Positions 59,924-64,000 of a stretch of 64,000 bases of DNA are shown here, piece by piece. Origin of the DNA: Rhizobium chutanense (GTDB taxonomy: Bacteria > Pseudomonadota > Alphaproteobacteria > Rhizobiales > Rhizobiaceae); contig NZ_NWSV01000004.1 in assembly GCF_002531935.1 (NCBI RefSeq), forward strand, positions 248,001 to 312,000, given 5' to 3'. Each line of letters begins with the position of its first letter. Position 1 is the first letter of the stretch. A model generated the notes under the pieces. It was not told where the DNA came from. It made no database searches and worked only from the letters and a program-made list of their open reading frames with translations. The translations under genes and the position numbers were made by a program.

Positions 59924-62533
59924 ATGACACTTCCGACAGCGACCTACCGGATCCAATTCCGCAACGGCATGACCTTCGATCGCGCCTGCGGCCTTATTCC
60001 CTACCTCAAGAGGCTCGGCATCAGCCACCTTTACGCCTCACCGATCTTCACCGCCGTCCGCGGCTCGACCCACGGCTACGACGTCACCGATGCCAACGAG
60101 ATCGATCCGGCGCTCGGCGGCCGGGCGGGGTTCGAGCGGCTGACGGAACGCCTTGCCGCGGCGGGCATGGGCCTGATCCTGGACATCGTTCCGAACCACA
60201 TGGCCGCCTCGCCTGAGAACGGCTGGTGGCGCGACGTGCTGGCCTTCGGCCGGCAGAGCGCCTATGCCGGCCACTTCGACATCGATTGGCGCGAGCCGCT
60301 GACCCTGCCGCAGCTCGGCCAGGATTTCGAGGCGGCGCTCGCCGCCGGCGAGCTCGGCATCGCGCTCGACGAAACCCACGGCAACTTCGCCTTCGCCTAT
60401 TTCGAGACGCTGCTGCCACTGACCCCCAGCAGTTACGGCACACTCGCCAACCGGCTCGACGACCCGGTCGCAACGAGAATGGCAGAGGCTGCGGCCGTGA
60501 CCTCAGGCGAGGACTTCGCCCGGGCGATGCGCGACATTCTTTTCGAAGGCGGTGACGGGGTGCTGCTCCGGCAAAAGCTCGAGGACGTCTCGGCCGATCG
60601 CGATTTCCTCCAAAGCCTGCATGAGGCGCAGCACTGGCGGCTCACTTATTGGAAGGAAGCGGCGCGGCATCTGAGCTATCGCCGTTTTTTCGAGGTGACC
60701 GGGCTGGTCGGCACCCGCGTCGAAGATCCTCCAGTGTTCGAGGATCTCCATCGGCTGACGATGGAGCTGGTGCGCCATGGCAAGGTGCAGGGCCTGCGCA
60801 TCGACCATGTCGACGGGCTCGCCGAACCCAAGGCCTATATCGACAGGCTGAGGGCGGCGGTCGGACCGGACACCTATATCGTCGTCGAGAAAATCCTCGG
60901 GCCTGCCGAGGTGCTGCCGGAGAGCTGGCCGGTCGCCGGTACCACCGGATATGAGTTCATCGCCGCCCTCGGCGAGCTGTTCATCGACGGCGGCGGTCTG
61001 CGTATCCTGGACGAGGCCTATCGCGGCGTCGCGGCCGAGACGGGCGATCTCGAAGAGAGCCGGCGGATTGCCAAGCGGCTGATGGTGGAGCGCAATTTCG
61101 CCGGCGAGACCGACAGGCTGGTGTCGATCGCGGCAGGCATCTTTCCCGAGCTGAAGAGAGGCGAGATCGCCACCGCACTCGCCGAATTGCTGATCGCCTT
61201 TCCCGTCTACCGCACCTATGGCGACGGCGGTCCGCTTTCCTGGCAGGATGCAGCGGTGCTTGCCGGGACCGCATCGCAAACCATGCCAAAGCTCGATGAT
61301 CGCAGTGCATGCGACCATGTGCTGAAGCTTCTCGAAGGCAAGATCGAAGGGGATGCGGCCCACGCCTTCCGGATCCGCTTTCAGCAATTGAGCGGACCTG
61401 TCATGGCGAAGGCGACAGAGGATACGCTGTTTTACCGTTACAACAGGCTGCTTGCCGCAAACGAAGTGGGCGGCGAACCGGGCAAGGCGCCCGGCGGCAC
61501 GGAGGAATTCCACCGCCGCATGGCCGAGCGCGCGCGGCTGCAGCCGCATGGACTGTCGGCAAGTGCCACCCACGACACCAAACGCGGCGAGGATGCCCGC
61601 GCCAGGCTCTACGCCTTGAGCGAGGGGGCAGATGTCTTCGTGCAGGCGGTGGCCCGCTGGCGCGAGATGAACCGGTCCCGGCTCAGGGACCTAGCGGATG
61701 GCGTAGCGCCGGAGCCGAATGTCGAATGGATGCTCTATCAGGCGCTCGCCGGCGTCTGGCCGGAGGATTTCGACCGGGGGCAGATGGATCAGCTTACCGA
61801 ACGCTTCACCGGCTATGCGCTCAAGGCGGTGCGCGAGGCCAAACTGCGCAGCGACTGGACGGAACAGGACGCTGCTTATGAGGAAACGGTCACGGCCTAT
61901 GCGGCAGCGCTGCTTTCGCCTGACAATGACGCCTTCCTCGAGGATTTCGAAAGCGTGCTGCAGCCCTTCATCGCCGCGGGTTATCTCAACAGCCTGTCGC
62001 AGACCCTCCTCAAGCTGACGGCGCCCGGCATTCCCGATCTCTACCAGGGCGCGGAGGGCTTCGATTTCAGCCTGGTCGATCCTGACAACCGCCGGCCGGT
62101 CGATCACGAACGGCTGGCCGCCTGGCTTGATGAAGCCGGGCCGATCGAAAAGCTGCAGGCGGCGGCCTTGAAGCAGCGCATCATCGCAATCGGCCTGCAG
62201 CTGCGCCGGCGGCACCCGGCTCTGTTTGCCAAAGGTGATTATCTGCCGCTGAAGGTAACGGGCAGCCGGCGCGATCATGTCCTGGCTTTTGCCCGCGTTC
62301 ATCATGGTGATTTCGCGATCTCCGCCGTGCCCCGGCTGATGTTCGGCTGGCTCGATCCGGGCGTGCTCTTTGCCGGCCCGGAATTCTGGGAGGATACGGC
62401 GATAGCAGTCCCCTCCCCTCTTCACGGGCTGAAGGCGGATCTGGTGACCGGCAAGACGATCGAACCGGGCGGGAGCATTTCGCTCGCCGCTCTGCTCGGC
62501 AGCCAGCCGGTTGGGATGATCAGCCCGAATTGA
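59924..62533 (+). CDS. treY: malto-oligosyltrehalose synthase
   Basis: This 869-residue cytoplasmic GH13 enzyme converts the reducing end of a maltodextrin into an alpha,alpha-1,1-linked trehalosyl unit. Characteristic GH13 regions are present: ATYRIQFRNGMTFDRA at the start, DIVPNHMA (region I) near residue 87, GLRIDHVDGLAEPKAY (region II with the catalytic Asp) near residue 290, VVEKIL (region III with the acid/base Glu) near residue 322, and SASATHDTKRGED (region IV) near residue 544. The length is as expected for TreY, rather longer than alpha-amylases. TreZ, which normally acts next, is not encoded here, so it must lie elsewhere. The start ATG lies 133 bases after the MFS gene; no other feature was seen in that gap. 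Confidence 0.95.
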   Translation: MTLPTATYRIQFRNGMTFDRACGLIPYLKRLGISHLYASPIFTAVRGSTHGYDVTDANEIDPALGGRAGFERLTERLAAAGMGLILDIVPNHMAASPENGWWRDVLAFGRQSAYAGHFDIDWREPLTLPQLGQDFEAALAAGELGIALDETHGNFAFAYFETLLPLTPSSYGTLANRLDDPVATRMAEAAAVTSGEDFARAMRDILFEGGDGVLLRQKLEDVSADRDFLQSLHEAQHWRLTYWKEAARHLSYRRFFEVTGLVGTRVEDPPVFEDLHRLTMELVRHGKVQGLRIDHVDGLAEPKAYIDRLRAAVGPDTYIVVEKILGPAEVLPESWPVAGTTGYEFIAALGELFIDGGGLRILDEAYRGVAAETGDLEESRRIAKRLMVERNFAGETDRLVSIAAGIFPELKRGEIATALAELLIAFPVYRTYGDGGPLSWQDAAVLAGTASQTMPKLDDRSACDHVLKLLEGKIEGDAAHAFRIRFQQLSGPVMAKATEDTLFYRYNRLLAANEVGGEPGKAPGGTEEFHRRMAERARLQPHGLSASATHDTKRGEDARARLYALSEGADVFVQAVARWREMNRSRLRDLADGVAPEPNVEWMLYQALAGVWPEDFDRGQMDQLTERFTGYALKAVREAKLRSDWTEQDAAYEETVTAYAAALLSPDNDAFLEDFESVLQPFIAAGYLNSLSQTLLKLTAPGIPDLYQGAEGFDFSLVDPDNRRPVDHERLAAWLDEAGPIEKLQAAALKQRIIAIGLQLRRRHPALFAKGDYLPLKVTGSRRDHVLAFARVHHGDFAISAVPRLMFGWLDPGVLFAGPEFWEDTAIAVPSPLHGLKADLVTGKTIEPGGSISLAALLGSQPVGMISPN

Positions 62534-62579
62534 GGACCGACGGCAGCCTTCGGAAAATCGGGCTTGCCAAAATTAGCGC

Positions 62580-62610
62580 TTGACCTTCCAGTTGCTGGAA
62601 GGTGGATAAA
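62580..62610 (+). promoter_or_regulatory. CueR-type copper-responsive promoter
   Basis: TTGACC (62580-62585, -35) and GATAAA (62605-62610, -10) are separated by 19 bases, longer than the optimal 17. The spacer holds most of the dyad ACCTTCCAG-TTG-CTGGAAGGT (62583-62603), perfect over nine pairs. A long spacer with a centred dyad of this sequence is the mark of MerR-family regulators, and ACCTTCC is typical of CueR/HmrR sites. It lies directly upstream of the copper ATPase gene. Confidence 0.85.
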
Positions 62611-62645
62611 CCTCTCCAACTGCCCCTCGGGCATAGGAGACAGGC

Positions 62646-64000
62646 ATGACTATCAAACACGATCACGACCATCCTCATGGTCACGCCCATAGCGACGATC
62701 ACAGCTGTTGCGGCCATGGCTCGAAAAAAGCTGCCGACGCGGTCACTCGTGATGCCGTCTGCGGCATGACCGTCGATCCGCAGGCCGGCAAACCTTCGTT
62801 CGATCACGCGGGCCGCCTCTATCATTTCTGCTCCGAGGGCTGCCGGACGAAATTTGCGGCTGCGCCACAGGACTACCTGACGGCGAAGGATCCCGTCTGC
62901 GGCATGAGCGTCGATCGCTCGACGGCGAAGCATTTCCTGAAAGCCGAGGGTGAGAAATTCTATTTCTGCTCAGCCGGCTGCAAGGCAAAATTCGAAACCG
63001 ATCCCTCCGCCTATCGCGACGGCCAGCGCCCGCCGGCAAAGCCGGCGCCGAAGGGCACGCTCTATACCTGCCCGATGCATCCGGAAGTCATCAGCGACCG
63101 GCCCGGCGACTGCCCGAAATGCGGTATGGCGCTGGAGCCGATGGGCATTCCGCCTACCGACGAAGGTCCGAACCCGGAGCTCGTCGATTTCATCAGGCGG
63201 CTCTGGGTCAGCGCCGTGCTTGCTGTGTCGCTGCTGGCGCTCGGCATGGGGCCGATGCTCGGCCTGCCGCTGCGGGACATGATCGGCGAGCCGCTGGCGA
63301 CCTATATCGAACTTCTGCTGGCGAGCCCGGTGGTGCTCTGGGCCGCCCTGCCCTTCTTCCGCCGTGCGTGGGCATCCGTCGTCAACCGCAGCCCGAACAT
63401 GTGGACGCTGATCGGCCTCGGCGTGGGCACCGCCTATGTCTACAGCGTCATCGCCACGCTGGCCCCTGATCTCTTCCCGATGAGCTTCCGTGGCCACGGC
63501 GCAGCCGTGCCCGTCTATTTCGAGGCCGCCGCCGTCATCGTCGCGCTCGTCTTCGTCGGCCAGGTGCTGGAATTGAAGGCACGCGAGCGTACCGGTTCGG
63601 CGATCCGCGCTTTGCTCGACCTCGCGCCGAAGACGGCGCGGCGCATCGCTGCCGACGGCAGCGAGAGCGATGTTGAGGTGGACGAGATCCAGACCGGCGA
63701 CCGATTGCGCGTGCGCCCCGGCGAGCGGGTGCCGGTGGACGGCTCCGTTCTCGAGGGTCAGTCGACCGTCGACGAATCGATGATATCGGGCGAGCCCTTG
63801 CCGATCGAGAAGTCGAAGGGCGATGCATTGACCGGCGGCACGATCAACAAGAACGGCTCCCTCGTCATGGCGGCCGAGAAGGTCGGTGCCGACACGGTGC
63901 TGTCGCGCATCGTCGACATGGTCGCCAAGGCGCAGCGCTCGCGCGCACCGATCCAGGGCGCCGTCGACCGGGTGTCGGCCATCTTCGTGCCGGCCGTCGT
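62646..64000 (+). CDS. copper-translocating P-type ATPase, 3' end outside the window
   Basis: These are the first 451 residues of a P1B copper exporter. Reading from the start: a His-rich tail ([11 protein letters not shown]), two YHS domains (AVCGMTVD and DPVCGMSVD, each with a later FCSEGC or FCSAGC; about 38-125), a heavy-metal-binding segment YTCPMHPEV with CPKCGM (about 138-165), four transmembrane helices, and the actuator domain with [11 protein letters not shown]. The window ends before the CPC membrane motif and the DKTG phosphorylation site. No classical CxxC HMA domain is present; the YHS and heavy-metal domains replace it. AGGAGA lies five bases upstream of the start. A CueR-type promoter controls it. 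Confidence 0.93.
   Translation, partial: MTIKHDHDHPHGHAHSDDHSCCGHGSKKAADAVTRDAVCGMTVDPQAGKPSFDHAGRLYHFCSEGCRTKFAAAPQDYLTAKDPVCGMSVDRSTAKHFLKAEGEKFYFCSAGCKAKFETDPSAYRDGQRPPAKPAPKGTLYTCPMHPEVISDRPGDCPKCGMALEPMGIPPTDEGPNPELVDFIRRLWVSAVLAVSLLALGMGPMLGLPLRDMIGEPLATYIELLLASPVVLWAALPFFRRAWASVVNRSPNMWTLIGLGVGTAYVYSVIATLAPDLFPMSFRGHGAAVPVYFEAAAVIVALVFVGQVLELKARERTGSAIRALLDLAPKTARRIAADGSESDVEVDEIQTGDRLRVRPGERVPVDGSVLEGQSTVDESMISGEPLPIEKSKGDALTGGTINKNGSLVMAAEKVGADTVLSRIVDMVAKAQRSRAPIQGAVDRVSAIFVPAV

Overview
The window is GC-rich, densely packed bacterial DNA that reads as a Rhizobium-type alphaproteobacterial replicon. The evidence is the strong third-position GC bias, the family content (DUF3095, many ABC and MFS transporters, tandem LacI regulators, a cyoABCD quinol oxidase) and several short palindromic intergenic repeats of the kind common in Rhizobium genomes. 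No rRNA, tRNA, CRISPR array, insertion sequence or phage gene was found. It looks like ordinary chromosome or chromid carrying accessory modules.

Positions 1-4740 hold the 3' part of an ABC exporter broken by a one-base frameshift, a small methyltransferase, a cyclase-like DUF3095 protein and a nucleotide-sugar dehydrogenase. Positions 5443-20064 are the most unusual stretch, with every gene on the plus strand: a class III nucleotidyl cyclase; a complete peptide-type ABC importer (fused ATPase, Tat-exported binding protein, two permeases); three GT-B glycosyltransferases; a 904-residue ABC-exporter-like protein whose nucleotide-binding domain has lost every catalytic motif and carries a large insertion; and a small cyclic-nucleotide-binding protein. 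Two cyclase-like enzymes and one cNMP receptor bracket a glycan and transport gene set. I suggest a cyclic-nucleotide-controlled surface-glycan or oligosaccharide system. This is inference from gene context.

Positions 20072-34512 hold an orphan antitoxin beside a decayed ParE-type toxin, an MHS-family MFS transporter, the cyoABCD-surf1 respiratory operon (divergent from the transporter), an acyltransferase, a soluble tandem-PAS hybrid histidine kinase, an FAD oxidoreductase, and a LysR regulator divergent from a DJ-1/PfpI protein. Positions 34819-42221 hold a heterodimeric ABC exporter with one degenerate ATP site, an ECF42-type sigma factor operon with its YCII/DGPF partner, and a run of small exported or unknown proteins separated by clear terminators.

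Positions 42333-50114 hold two LacI regulators convergent with an ACS-family transporter, a Bcr/CflA drug exporter divergent from a TetR regulator with a palindromic operator, a lone receiver protein, an L,D-transpeptidase and an exported MsrA. Positions 50323-64000 hold the alpha-2-macroglobulin/PbpC pair, an Lrp regulator divergent from an EntS-like MFS, treY, and the first third of a copper P-type ATPase. The ATPase gene is preceded by a near-perfect CueR-type 19-bp-spacer promoter.
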